Part shown: in pieces, positions 27,229 through 36,212 of the stretch
Numbering within the stretch: position 1 is the first letter of the stretch
How the letters are laid out: the number at the start of each line of letters is the position of its first letter
Assembly (NCBI GenBank): GCA_025056255.1
Contig: JANWVT010000001.1
Span: 124,001-188,000 of the forward strand
Source of the DNA: Bernardetiaceae bacterium
Lineage (GTDB): Bacteria > Bacteroidota > Bacteroidia > Cytophagales > Thermoflexibacteraceae
Length of the DNA: 64,000 nucleotides
Direction: 5' to 3'
Made by a program: the position numbers and the translations under genes
Notes under the pieces: generated by a model
Told to the model about the DNA's origin: nothing
Database searches by the model: none
What the model saw: the letters and a program-made list of their open reading frames with translations, nothing else

Positions 27229-27259
27229 TTGCAAATGAAAAAAGGCAACTCTAAATTTG
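27229..27259 (+). promoter_or_regulatory. Promoter of the HU gene
   Basis: TTG at 27229-27231, 20 bp, TAAATTTG at 27252-27259: a complete Bacteroidetes promoter, giving a leader of about 60 nt before the GTG start at 27327. Confidence 0.65.
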
Positions 27260-27326
27260 CAGCCCTAAAATCGCTTGATTTATAGGATTTTATATTATTT
27301 CAGAAAAACAGCAAATCTTTTTACCG

Positions 27327-27635
27327 GTGACAAAAGCAGACGTAATCGCAGAAGTTGCGGAAAAGACAGGAATAGATAGAGGCGACGTAACGGCTACTAT
27401 TGAGGCCTTTTTGAACGTCATTCGCCAAAGCATGGCCGAAGGGCACAACATCTACATCAGAGGTTTTGGCTCTTTTATCAACAAAAAACGCGCAAGGAAA
27501 ATCGGGCGTCATATTTCCAAGAATATTCCCATGGAAATAGGGGAACACTATGTTCCTAGCTTTAAGCCGGCTAAAACCTTCGTAGAAAAAATTAAAAACA
27601 GCGAAAAAGTGCGGCTGGCGCACGAGTCGCAATAA
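27327..27635 (+). CDS. HU/IHF family DNA-binding protein
   Basis: 102 residues, starting with GTG at 27327. The core is typical: TKADVIAEVAEKTGI, IRGFGSFINKKR, then a longer C-terminal tail (KIKNSEKVRLAHESQ). Compacts and bends DNA. The TPR gene follows after 11 bp and probably shares the transcript. Confidence 0.93.
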   Translation: MTKADVIAEVAEKTGIDRGDVTATIEAFLNVIRQSMAEGHNIYIRGFGSFINKKRARKIGRHISKNIPMEIGEHYVPSFKPAKTFVEKIKNSEKVRLAHESQ

Positions 27636-27646
27636 CTCTCGGCTTT

Positions 27647-28474
27647 ATGCACAAGCATCAGTGGATTGTAGCAGGAGTGGCGCTACTGGCTATTGCAGGG
27701 CTTTCTGTGTTGCCCAAGTCGGTTGTAGAGACCGACGTGAAAGACATGAAAGCAACAGCCACTGCATTGCCCAATGCCGATTCAATGGTGCAGCAAACAC
27801 ATTCGGTTCCGTTAAGCAATGCCCAACAGCGTCGCCTGCTGCAATTACAAGCCACTTTTCAAGACCCCAGTGCCAGCAAAGACCGCTTGATAGCTGTGTT
27901 AGATTCCATGTCGGCGATTTATCGAAGTGTAAATCGGCTAGACAGTATTGCCTATTACAGCGGACTGCTGGCTGACCGCTATCCGTCGGTAAGTTTGCAA
28001 ATGCGGGCTGCTGATGCTTACTACGAAGCGTTTGGTTTTGCGCTTAGCCCTGAAAAAAGCAAGCAACTGAGCGAACGTGCGCGTGGCTACTACAAACAGG
28101 TGCTGGCAGCCGACCCCTCGCGCTTAGATGCCAAAACTAAAATGGGCATGACCTACGTAGTGTCCGATGCGCCTATGCAGGGCATCGCCCTTATTAGGGA
28201 AGTATTGGAAGAAGATCCGCAAAACCAGTTTGCTCTGTTTAACTTGGGTTTGCTTTCTATGCAATCGGGGCAGTACGACAAAGCCATTTCCCGTTTTGAG
28301 CAACTACTATCGCTCTATCCACAGGATACCAAAGCACAATTCTACTTGGCAGTGTCGCTGGCAGAAGCAGGCAAAAAACAGCAAGCTATCAAGTGGTTCG
28401 AGGCAGTGCAAAAAGCTGACCCCGACCCAGCCATTCAAGCAGCTGTTAGCGACTACCTGCAAAAATTGAAATAA
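27647..28474 (+). CDS. TPR-repeat protein with N-terminal membrane anchor
   Basis: 275 residues. An N-terminal helix (WIVAGVALLAIAGLSVLP) anchors it. TPR motifs fill residues 130-275 (RLDAKTKMGMTYVVSDAPMQGIALIREVLEEDPQNQFALFNLGLL, DKAISRFEQLLSLYP). Family knowledge: protein-interaction scaffold. No catalytic motif. Located between HU and the rng region. Confidence 0.8.
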   Translation: MHKHQWIVAGVALLAIAGLSVLPKSVVETDVKDMKATATALPNADSMVQQTHSVPLSNAQQRRLLQLQATFQDPSASKDRLIAVLDSMSAIYRSVNRLDSIAYYSGLLADRYPSVSLQMRAADAYYEAFGFALSPEKSKQLSERARGYYKQVLAADPSRLDAKTKMGMTYVVSDAPMQGIALIREVLEEDPQNQFALFNLGLLSMQSGQYDKAISRFEQLLSLYPQDTKAQFYLAVSLAEAGKKQQAIKWFEAVQKADPDPAIQAAVSDYLQKLK

Positions 28475-28505
28475 ACTATTGTTCCACCTTTTAACCGTGT
28501 AAACT

Positions 28506-28595
28506 ATGCCTTGCGGAAGAAAAAGAAAAAGACACAAAATTGCCACACACAAGCGCAAAAAGCGCCTCAGAAAAAACAGACACAAGAAAAAATAA
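28506..28595 (+). CDS. AURKAIP1/COX24 domain small basic protein (bS22/mS38-like)
   Basis: 29 residues: MPCGRKRKRHKIATHKRKKR and a lysine-rich tail to KNRHKKK. This is the small basic peptide that Bacteroidetes carry next to ribonuclease G genes. From memory it belongs to the AURKAIP1/COX24 domain, related to mitoribosomal mS38 and mycobacterial bS22, which bind the small ribosomal subunit. The reading frame runs ATG 28506 to TAA 28595. It is too short for automatic long-frame lists. It lies 28 bp upstream of rng. Confidence 0.85.
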   Translation: MPCGRKRKRHKIATHKRKKRLRKNRHKKK

Positions 28596-28623
28596 TCACC
28601 TGTAACTTTTCCCCGAGCCGTCT

Positions 28624-30174
28624 ATGAGTAACGAACTGGTTATTAATGCAACTCAAAACGGCGGTCGGATAGCGCTTCTACGAGACAAAAGTTTGGTAGA
28701 GTTTCACTATGAAAACAATAGTGCAAACTTTGTTGTAGGTGACATTTTTCTGGGAATTGTTCGGCGGGTGGTACCGGGGCTGAACGCAGCGTTCATTGAC
28801 ATCGGATACGAAAAAGATGCTTTCTTGCACTATCTGGACCTAGGTCTGAACTTTCGCTCCATGCAAAAGTTCGTGAAGATGGTGCAAAACAACAAGTACG
28901 ACAATTTCCGCCTCAACGGGTTTAAAATGGAGCCGCCCTTAGACAAATTAGGAAAAATTAGCGATGTACTGAAAGTTAACCAGCAAGTGTTAGTACAAGT
29001 AGTGAAAGAACCTATCTCTACCAAAGGTCCGCGGCTTTCATGCGAACTCTCCTTAGCAGGTCGGCATATCGTACTTGTACCCTTTGCCAACTCGGTCAAT
29101 GTTTCCAAAAAGGTAACCGACAATGCGGAAAGAAAGCGGCTGATTCGGCTGCTTTCTTCTGTTAAGCCGGAAAATTTTGGCATCATTATCCGAACAGTCG
29201 CCGAAGGCAAAGACATTACCGAACTGAACAAAGACCTTGATGAACTGTTGGCTATTTGGCAAAAAGGAATTGAAAAATTACAAACAGCCAAGCCTCGCGA
29301 AAAAATCATCGGCGAAGTGAGTCGGGCAAACTCGATGCTCCGCGATATGCTCAACGAAACCTTCGACAGCATTACGGTGGATGATCGCGACATGTACGAA
29401 GACATCAAGGCATTTATTCGGAACATTGCGCCCGAAAAAGAAAAAATCGTAAAGCTCTACACCGGCAAAGCCAAAATTTTTGAGGCTTTCGGTATCGAAA
29501 AGCAAGTTAAACTACTTTTCGGTCCAACTGTAAGCCTTCCCAGTGGCGGCTACATTGTGATTGAGCACACCGAAGCGCTTCATGTAATAGATGTAAACAG
29601 CGGCAATAAATCGAATGCGGAAAGTACCCAAGAAAGTACCGCTTTTGCCGTTAATATGGAAGCTGCTACGGAAATTGCCCGGCAACTTCGGCTGCGCGAC
29701 ATGGGTGGCATCATTGTTATCGACTTTATTGACATGAAGTCTGCCGAACACAAGCGCATGCTCTATGAGCACATCAAAGCCGAAATGAAAGCTGACCGTG
29801 CTAAGTTTACTGTGTTGCCGCTTACTAAATTTGGTCTGATGCAAATTACCCGACAGCGAGTAAGACCTGAGCTTAACATTTCTACACTGGAAAAATGTCC
29901 TACTTGCAACGGAACAGGCAAAATAAGTGCCTCTATATCGGTAGCAGACCAAATAGAAAGCAAGTTAGACTATATCCTGACCCGACAAAACGAAAGTAAA
30001 ATTGTCCTCATTGTTCATCCTTATTTGTATGCCTACTTTACAGCTGGCTGGCCTTCTATTCGGCTAAGTTGGTTCTTCAAATACAAAAAATGGGTCCGGA
30101 TAGAGAAAGATTCTTCCTTGGGGGTTACGGAGTTCTACTTCAAAAACCAACAAGACCAATTCATTGAGCTCTAA
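28624..30174 (+). CDS. rng: Ribonuclease G/E family protein
   Basis: 516 residues. The S1-like N-terminus (GDIFLGIVRRVVPGLNAAFIDIGYEKDAFLHYLDL) and the catalytic RNase domain (HVIDVNSGNKS, DMGGIIVIDFIDM, RPELNISTLEKCPTCNGTGK with the zinc-link cysteines) are complete. The short length with no long C-terminal scaffold region favours RNase G over RNase E. Processes 5' ends of rRNA and mRNA turnover products. Downstream terminator at 30186-30221. Confidence 0.94.
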   Translation: MSNELVINATQNGGRIALLRDKSLVEFHYENNSANFVVGDIFLGIVRRVVPGLNAAFIDIGYEKDAFLHYLDLGLNFRSMQKFVKMVQNNKYDNFRLNGFKMEPPLDKLGKISDVLKVNQQVLVQVVKEPISTKGPRLSCELSLAGRHIVLVPFANSVNVSKKVTDNAERKRLIRLLSSVKPENFGIIIRTVAEGKDITELNKDLDELLAIWQKGIEKLQTAKPREKIIGEVSRANSMLRDMLNETFDSITVDDRDMYEDIKAFIRNIAPEKEKIVKLYTGKAKIFEAFGIEKQVKLLFGPTVSLPSGGYIVIEHTEALHVIDVNSGNKSNAESTQESTAFAVNMEAATEIARQLRLRDMGGIIVIDFIDMKSAEHKRMLYEHIKAEMKADRAKFTVLPLTKFGLMQITRQRVRPELNISTLEKCPTCNGTGKISASISVADQIESKLDYILTRQNESKIVLIVHPYLYAYFTAGWPSIRLSWFFKYKKWVRIEKDSSLGVTEFYFKNQQDQFIEL

Positions 30175-30185
30175 CAAAGCCCAGT

Positions 30186-30221
30186 AAAGTCATCCTTGCA
30201 AAATAGCAGGATGACTTTTTT
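30186..30221. terminator. Terminator between rng and phenylalanine hydroxylase
   Basis: Stem AAAGTCATCCT(T)GC and GCAGGATGACTTT, with one bulged T, loop AAAATA, then T-run on the plus strand. Suits rng, and the A-run upstream could serve the convergent gene. Confidence 0.75.
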
Positions 30222-30424
30222 GGTTTGTAAGTAATTGGGACAAAGATTGGAGCATAGAAGGCATAAGGTGGGAAATTCCCCAGTCCAAATTCCAAACTCC
30301 AAACACAAAGCAGAACGACATAAGTAAAGGGCAGGTAAATAAGGCAAGAAATAAGCCCAATTGTGCTATAAGCAACAACTGGGCAAACAATTTAACGCTT
30401 CACAGTTAAACAGTATAGAAAAGG

Positions 30425-31168
30425 CTACACTACACCCATTGGTACATGCTTTTTAAGCACGCTTGCAACCTCTGGCAGTGAATCGTACAACTGGCGGTAG
30501 GAGTCTATCACAAAATATTTTTCTTGAAACTTGTCTTTAATGTAGGGGGTATTGATAATGTGTTCCACATCGAAGGGTACACGCAAAGGTTTTTCGCTGT
30601 ATAAACTATATACCGATTCTCCGCTTGATGAGAGAATACCAGCGCCGTAAATGCGCAAACCTTCTACTGCATCCTGAATCAGCCCAAATTCTACTGTGTA
30701 CCAATACAAACGGGAAATTAACTCAATAGCCCATTCGTTGTCTATGTATGCCAAAGCAATATTACTGAGCCCGCTAAGGAAATTACAAAAGTCCGGATTG
30801 GTCAGCAAGGGCACGTGCCCAAATACGTCGTGGAACATATCGGGTTCTTCTAAATAGTCTAATTCCGAAAGTTTGCGAAACCATGTAGTAGCTGGAAACT
30901 TTTTGTTGAGTAAGAGTTCAAAAAATGGTTTGTTGTCAATAAGTCCGGGGACTACTACAATCTGCCAACCAGTATGTTTGGCAAGGGCTTCGTTCACCTC
31001 ATCAAAGTGCGGGATGCGGTCGCGCCGAAAGCCTACTTTTTGGATGCCTTCTAAGTAGGCACTTGAAGCAAGACCGGGCAACTGTGCCATTTGTCGGTCA
31101 AACAGTAATTGCCACACCTGTCTGTCTTCGTCCGTGTAGCGGTTATAATCCTGCTTGGCTTCTGTCAT
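30425..31168 (-). CDS. phhA: Phenylalanine 4-monooxygenase
   Basis: 247 residues, the length of bacterial catalytic-domain-only aromatic amino acid hydroxylases. The pterin/iron active site is seen in FRKLSELDYLEEPDMFHDVFGHVPLL (iron ligands HDVFGH), with a third ligand in the YWYTVEFGLI segment, and a late IYGAGILSSSGES. Hydroxylates phenylalanine to tyrosine with a tetrahydropterin cofactor and O2. In this window folE and a PTPS could supply that cofactor. The terminator at 31257-31285 lies upstream of its start, so it is not the gene's own end. Confidence 0.93.
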   Translation of the reverse strand: MTEAKQDYNRYTDEDRQVWQLLFDRQMAQLPGLASSAYLEGIQKVGFRRDRIPHFDEVNEALAKHTGWQIVVVPGLIDNKPFFELLLNKKFPATTWFRKLSELDYLEEPDMFHDVFGHVPLLTNPDFCNFLSGLSNIALAYIDNEWAIELISRLYWYTVEFGLIQDAVEGLRIYGAGILSSSGESVYSLYSEKPLRVPFDVEHIINTPYIKDKFQEKYFVIDSYRQLYDSLPEVASVLKKHVPMGVV

Positions 31169-31468
31169 GGTATTATCGCAATTTATTTAGTAGAGCAATT
31201 ATTGGCAAGTTAATTAATTATCTTTAATTTTCCCATATTGTGTTACTCAAAAATTAAAAAACCGCCTTCAAAGAGGGCGGTTTTTCTTCATCGTCAAATT
31301 AATTTGTATAAAAACTTAAACTTTATCACATCGCTTCTTAGAAAAGAGTATGTGCTTCAGCCATACAAAGGTAATCATTGTGCAACAATATGGCAAACAT
31401 ATGGCTCGCGCAGGGTTGGGAGACACCCTTTGCAGAGCATTTTTTGGCAAAAAATGACGAGTTTCTAT
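31169..31468. other. 300-bp spacer between phhA and miaA
   Basis: Contains the hairpin at 31257-31285. No TAnnTTTG element was found for phhA. The rest, including a short inverted ttttttggcaaaaaa near 31440, has no recognised function. Confidence 0.5.
31257..31290. terminator. Hairpin terminator upstream of phhA / after miaA
   Basis: 10-bp stem aaaaaccgcc/ggcggttttt with 9-nt loop. Symmetric A and T runs make it usable in both directions. It lies on the miaA-downstream side, so most likely ends miaA. Confidence 0.7.
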
Positions 31469-32377
31469 CTACTTGAAGCAACAATGTTGCTCTGCATAGT
31501 CAATTATGCCGCGCCAATCTGTTGGGGCAAACCACTGCATATTTTCCCGGCGAAACCAAGTTAGCTGGCGTTTGGCGTAGTTGCGCGTATGTTGCTGAAT
31601 GAGTGCTACGGCTTGGGAAAGAGTTATCTTCCCGTCGAAATAGTCAAATAACTCTGTGTAGCCAACGGTTTGCAGGGCATTGTAATGCCGATAAGGCAAT
31701 AGCGAGCGGGCTTCTTGTTCCAAACCTTGCTGCATCATCAACTCTACGCGCCGATTGATACGGCAATAAAGCTCTTCGCGTGGCAGCGACAACCCTATCC
31801 AAACTGAACGAAAAGGGCGCGCTACCAACTGGTTCTTACGAAAAGCAGAGTAGGGCTTCCCAGTAGCATAGATTACTTCCACTGCCCGCTTTACTCGTGC
31901 CGGATTAGCTTTATCCACTTGCTGGTAGTAAACTGCATCGTATTGTTGCAGTTCTGCTAACAGAAAAGGCAGTCCTTTTGCACGAAAAACCGCCTCTACA
32001 TGGCTACGTATTTGGGCGGGTACAGCAGGTATTTCATCTATGCCGTAGCAAAGCGTGCGCAAGTACAACCCCGACCCTCCTACGGCAACTGCTACATCTT
32101 TGGTTTGAAATATTCGCGATAATATAGCAAGCGCATCTTGTTCAAAGGCGCCTACATGGTAGGACTGCCACACGTCCAAATGCCCAACCAAGTGATGTGG
32201 CACAGCAGCCAATTCTTCGGGCGAAGGTTTAGCAGTACCAATAGACATTTGGCGGTAGAATTGCCGCGCATCGGCAGAAACGATTTCTGTACCAAAGTGT
32301 TGTGCTAAGGCAATAGCTGCAGCAGTTTTGCCCGATGCCGTAGGTCCGCCTACAACAAGGAGTGTTTTTTGGCTCAT
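31469..32377 (-). CDS. miaA: tRNA dimethylallyltransferase
   Basis: 302 residues from ATG 32375-32377 (MSQKTLLVVGGPTASGKT); a longer frame to 32404 would read into the divergent promoter region. The P-loop GGPTASGKT, the DARQFYRQMSIGTAKP substrate motif and GGSGLYLRTL are intact. Adds dimethylallyl to A37 of tRNAs reading UNN codons. Divergent E2 gene starts 153 bp away. Confidence 0.95.
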   Translation of the reverse strand: MSQKTLLVVGGPTASGKTAAAIALAQHFGTEIVSADARQFYRQMSIGTAKPSPEELAAVPHHLVGHLDVWQSYHVGAFEQDALAILSRIFQTKDVAVAVGGSGLYLRTLCYGIDEIPAVPAQIRSHVEAVFRAKGLPFLLAELQQYDAVYYQQVDKANPARVKRAVEVIYATGKPYSAFRKNQLVARPFRSVWIGLSLPREELYCRINRRVELMMQQGLEQEARSLLPYRHYNALQTVGYTELFDYFDGKITLSQAVALIQQHTRNYAKRQLTWFRRENMQWFAPTDWRGIIDYAEQHCCFK

Positions 32378-32483
32378 AAATGCAGTTTGCCGTTCTGGAA
32401 TCATTTAGTAGCAATTTTACAGGAAACTTTTTAAAGTTTTATTTGTGGCAAGTAGCTCTACCATCTTTCCTCCAAACTTGCGC

Positions 32484-32491
32484 TATCTTTG
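32484..32491 (+). promoter_or_regulatory. Probable -7 element TATCTTTG of the E2 gene
   Basis: Matches TAnnTTTG; no TTG at the right upstream spacing. It lies 38 bp before the chosen start 32530, and inside the longer frame that begins at 32380, which argues against that longer start. Confidence 0.4.
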
Positions 32492-32529
32492 CTTTGCGTT
32501 TTAAAATTCAACACAACACATACTTCAAT

Positions 32530-33870
32530 ATGGCTCTTGTAGAAATGGTCATGCCCAAAATGGGCGAAAGCGTAATGGAAGGCACTATCCTGAACTGGCT
32601 CAAAAAGCCCGGAGACCGCATAGCACAGGATGAAGCCGTTTTAGAAGTAGCAACTGACAAAGTAGATACTGAAATTCCTTCTGCTCATGCAGGTATACTG
32701 AAAGAAATTTTAGCAGAGGTCGGTCAGGTGGTACAGATAGGCAAACCAATTGCCATTATCGAAACAGAAGACGATACTCCTGTGCCATCTACTGGTCAGC
32801 CTCCTCAGGCGGCAACCCACGCCCCTAACACCGCTGTATCATCGCCAGTTGTTACAGTTGCCCCGCCTACAGAAGAACCCGTAAGTCCTTCTTCAGGTCG
32901 TTTCTACTCGCCGTTGGTGTTGAATATGGCGCGCACCGAAAATATCTCTATGGAAGAATTAGAGCGTATTCCCGGCACAGGCAAAGATGGGCGCGTAACT
33001 AAAAACGATATGTTAAACTACATAGAACAGCGCAAACAGCAACAGCCTTCCATGAGTGCCCCTCCGCCTACTACTGCGCCGCCACCTGTAAAAGAGCAGC
33101 CCGCTACTGTCCGAGAAGAGCGTCCACTGGAACAAGTAAAGCCAGCTACCTCTGTAAGCGGCAATGTGGAAATTATTGAAATGGACAGAATGCGTAAAAT
33201 AATTGCCCAACGCATGGTTGAGTCTAAGCGTATTTCGCCCCACGTAACCTCTTTCGTAGAGGCTGATGTTACTAACGTGGTGAACTGGCGTAATGCACAC
33301 GTTCGCTCTTTCAAGGAACGAGAGGGGCAAACTCTTACTTACACGCCAATATTTCTTTGGGCAGTGGCAAAAGCTTTGCGAGACTTCCCCATGGTTAACT
33401 CTTCGGTAGAGGGCGATAACATCATTGTTAAAAAAGATATTAACATAGGTATGGCAGTGGCACTGCCCAGTGGCAACCTGATTGTGCCAGTAATCAAAAA
33501 TGCTGACCAGTTAAATATCCGCGGCTTAGCTTACCGAGTAAACGACTTGGCAAAACGCGCCCGCGAAAACAAGCTCACAGCCGATGATTTGAGCGGCGGC
33601 ACTTACACTGTTTCTAACATTGGCTCATTTGGCAATATGTTAGGAACCCCCATCATTATGCAACCCCAAGTAGCTATTCTATCGGTGGGGGCTATTGTGA
33701 AAAAGCCTGCTGTTATTGAAACTGAACAAGGAGACTTTATTGGCATCCGCCATATGATGTTCCTTTCTCATTCTTATGACCATCGGATTATAGATGGTGC
33801 ACTGGGCGGCATGTTCGTACGTCGCGTAGCTGATTATCTGGAAAAATTCGACGTGAAAACCGAACTATGA
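32530..33870 (+). CDS. Dihydrolipoamide acyltransferase, E2 component of a 2-oxo acid dehydrogenase
   Basis: 446 residues from ATG 32530 (MALVEMVMPKMGESVMEG). Lipoyl domain with Lys44 in EVATDKVDTEIPS; Pro/Ala/Thr-rich linkers around residues 80-115 and 175-215; an E1/E3-binding domain (FYSPLVLNMARTENISMEELERIPGTGKDGRVTK); and the catalytic acyltransferase domain with SHSYDHRIIDGALGG near the end. Substrate may be branched-chain 2-oxo acids, pyruvate or 2-oxoglutarate; one lipoyl domain and the MGESV start fit branched-chain or 2-oxoglutarate types. E1 and E3 are not adjacent. Confidence 0.92.
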   Translation: MALVEMVMPKMGESVMEGTILNWLKKPGDRIAQDEAVLEVATDKVDTEIPSAHAGILKEILAEVGQVVQIGKPIAIIETEDDTPVPSTGQPPQAATHAPNTAVSSPVVTVAPPTEEPVSPSSGRFYSPLVLNMARTENISMEELERIPGTGKDGRVTKNDMLNYIEQRKQQQPSMSAPPPTTAPPPVKEQPATVREERPLEQVKPATSVSGNVEIIEMDRMRKIIAQRMVESKRISPHVTSFVEADVTNVVNWRNAHVRSFKEREGQTLTYTPIFLWAVAKALRDFPMVNSSVEGDNIIVKKDINIGMAVALPSGNLIVPVIKNADQLNIRGLAYRVNDLAKRARENKLTADDLSGGTYTVSNIGSFGNMLGTPIIMQPQVAILSVGAIVKKPAVIETEQGDFIGIRHMMFLSHSYDHRIIDGALGGMFVRRVADYLEKFDVKTEL

Positions 33871-34326
33871 TGTAGCCATTTGCCGAATGTTTCTTGCTGT
33901 TTACCTCCCAAAAACAGCAACTAACCGAAACTGAAAAATCGATATGCAAGTTAAGTAGTATCTTTACTTTGCATAGGTTGTGGAGTACTTACTCCTCATA
34001 GCCCTTGAATGATTGAAAATTATAGTTTTGGTTAGAAATGATGAGGACTGAAAAGAGGCATTGGCTCAATGCCTCTTTTATTTTTTTCGCTTTCTTGTTG
34101 CCTGACTACTAACCGATACAGCCGCACCCACAGCACTATACAATTGTGTAAAAACCGGTAACACACCCCAATTTCCTTTCGGGTGATTGAACACATGAGA
34201 AGTTGCAAAGCTTCTTCTTGCACATTTCCGAAAGGGCTACTCTCATGGAAGCATCACCCACAACTTACTCAGGTTGCCTATCAGTTATCTGTTGCAAACA
34301 GTATAGGGTGCGGGGCAAGGCTCGAC
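33871..34326. other. 456-bp spacer between the E2 and gcvH genes
   Basis: Contains the terminator at 34051-34079. Open frames inside have no recognisable features. A short mirrored pair (tttcctttcgggt, tttccgaaagggc) near 34170-34240 has no clear meaning. Confidence 0.5.
34051..34079. terminator. Bidirectional terminator between E2 and gcvH genes
   Basis: 13-bp perfect stem aaaagaggcattg/caatgcctctttt with a 3-nt loop, flanked by A and T runs. The two genes converge on it. Confidence 0.85.
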
Positions 34327-34704
34327 CTACGCTCCTACCAATGCGCCGTAAGCCGATGCATCAATCAGATGCTCTTTGCCGCCACCTGTCGGGCGAATTT
34401 TTACAATCCAACCGCTGCCATAGGGGTCATTATTTACTTGCTCAGGGTGGCTGTTAAGACTTGGATTCACTTCCAACACCTCGCCATCTACCGGCATAAA
34501 TAAGTCAGAAGTGGTTTTTACAGCTTCTACAGTACCGAATACTTCGCCAGCTTTTACTGTGGTTCCTACGGTATTCACATCAACATAAACAATATCGCCC
34601 AGTTCGCCCTGCGCAAAATCGGTAATACCAACAAAGGCAATGTCGCCTTCGTAGCGAATCCATTCGTGGTCTTTAGTGTAGAGAAGGTCTTGTGGAATGT
34701 TCAT
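34327..34704 (-). CDS. gcvH: Glycine cleavage system H protein
   Basis: 125 residues, normal length. The lipoyl-lysine is Lys63 in [20 protein letters not shown]. The N-terminus [16 protein letters not shown] is canonical. Shuttles methylamine between the P, T and L proteins, which are not nearby. A -7 TATTTTTG element lies at plus 34741-34748. Confidence 0.96.
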   Translation of the reverse strand: MNIPQDLLYTKDHEWIRYEGDIAFVGITDFAQGELGDIVYVDVNTVGTTVKAGEVFGTVEAVKTTSDLFMPVDGEVLEVNPSLNSHPEQVNNDPYGSGWIVKIRPTGGGKEHLIDASAYGALVGA

Positions 34705-35131
34705 GACGTTGGGAAGCTAAAATCATTTTTCTGATGAGGGCAAAAATAGGGATTTATACAGTTTTGCCTGATATGCGAGGCTGATGCATAAAAAAATTTG
34801 ATTCAATTATTGAAAGATTGTTTTGTAGGGTTGATTTTGCCACATGCATATTCATGCGGGTAAACTCGCCTTTGTTCGGTCCTCACAAGTATTGCAGGTA
34901 GGCGCTACAACATAGCAAAGTTATTTGCAGCCACTTATTTGCAGCCACTCCATACTGAAATCCTGTTCATACTGCCATTCTGTTTTAAGCGGTTTTTATG
35001 CATCATTTTCGCCCTTGCAAAGCTTTAAACATGTTCTAATGCGATCCATCCCATCAGTCTTTTGCCAATGATGAGCGCCAAAATTTGCCTGCCAAAGCCT
35101 AACTTTGCCTGCTCAAAAAAGTCCAATACAC
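34705..35131. other. 427-bp spacer with a dispersed repeat
   Basis: Separates gcvH and prfB, which are divergent. Contains a gcvH-side -7 element, one diverged copy of the spacer repeat (34849-35039), and the prfB -7 element at 35100-35107 (TAACTTTG). Confidence 0.55.
34849..35039 (+). repeat. Diverged copy of the dispersed spacer repeat
   Basis: Starts with tattcatgcgggtaaactc and a core gttcggtcctcacaag, and shares later segments (cctgttcat, aaacatgttcta) with the copies at 39547 and 41731. Same orientation. Confidence 0.6.
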
Positions 35132-36209
35132 ATGACAATCACACAGTTAGAAGATTTGAAGGCAAGAGTAGCTGCCTTAAGGAGGTATCTTTGACTATGA
35201 CGGCAAACGCAAAGAAATAGCCGAACTGGAAGCTAAAACCACTGCTGCCGACTTTTGGGACAATCCACAGGCTGCCCAACAAACCATGAAAGAAATCCAA
35301 CAGCGCAAAAATTGGACAAGCGATTTTGAACAAGCACAAAAAGCGGTGGACGATTTGGAAGTACTCTACGAGTTTTACACCGCCGAAGAAATTGGTGAGA
35401 AGGAAATAGAAGCAGAAAAAGCAAAAGCCGAGAAAATAGTGGCAGCGCTGGAGCTGAAAAAAATGTTGGACAAAGAAGAAGACCAACTTGGTGCTATTTT
35501 AGAAATCAACCCCGGCGCAGGTGGCACCGAAAGCCAAGATTGGGCAGAGATGCTGATGCGCATGTACATTATGTGGGGCGAAAAACACGGCTACAAGGTA
35601 TCGGAACTCAACTATCAGCCGGGCGAGGGTGCCGGTATCAAATCGGCTACCTTAGAAATAGACGGACCTTTTGCCTATGGCTACTTACAAGCCGAAATAG
35701 GTGTGCATCGCTTGGTGCGCATTTCGCCGTTTGACGCCAACGCCCGCCGCCACACCTCGTTTGCATCGGTTTTTGCTTACCCTATCGTAGACGACTCAAT
35801 CAACATTGAAATTAATCCGGCAGATATTACATGGGAAACCTTCCGTTCCGGCGGCAAAGGTGGACAAAACGTGAATAAGGTAGAAACAGCCGTGCGGCTG
35901 CGCCATGCCCCCTCAGGGCTGATTATTGAATGTCAGCAAGAGCGCTCTCAAATTCAAAACAAGGAAAAAGCGCTGAAAATGCTCAAATCGCGCCTTTATC
36001 AGTTGGAAATAGAAAAACGCAACGAAGCGCGTGCTCAATTGGAAAACACTAAAAAACGAATAGATTTTGGTTCGCAAATTCGCAATTATGTGTTTCATCC
36101 GTATAAATTGGTCAAAGACCTCCGCACAGGAGTAGAAACTTCTGATGTACAAGCAGTTATGGATGGCGAGATTGACGAATTTATCAAAGCATTTTTAATG
36201 CAACATTGA
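35132..36209 (+). CDS. prfB: Peptide chain release factor 2 (with programmed +1 frameshift)
   Basis: 358 residues after frameshifting. The first 20 codons from ATG 35132 end at CTT 35189-35191, followed by in-frame TGA 35192-35194. Reading then resumes +1 at GAC 35193. The shift site AGG-AGG-TAT-CTT-TGA-C is the classical prfB site, with the AGGAGG stimulator 3 nt before CTT. The RF2-specific SPF tripeptide ([14 protein letters not shown]) and the GGQ motif ([14 protein letters not shown]) are intact. A -7 TAACTTTG element lies at 35100-35107. Autoregulated by RF2 level through TGA readthrough into the shift. Confidence 0.95.
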
Positions 36210-36212
36210 GCC

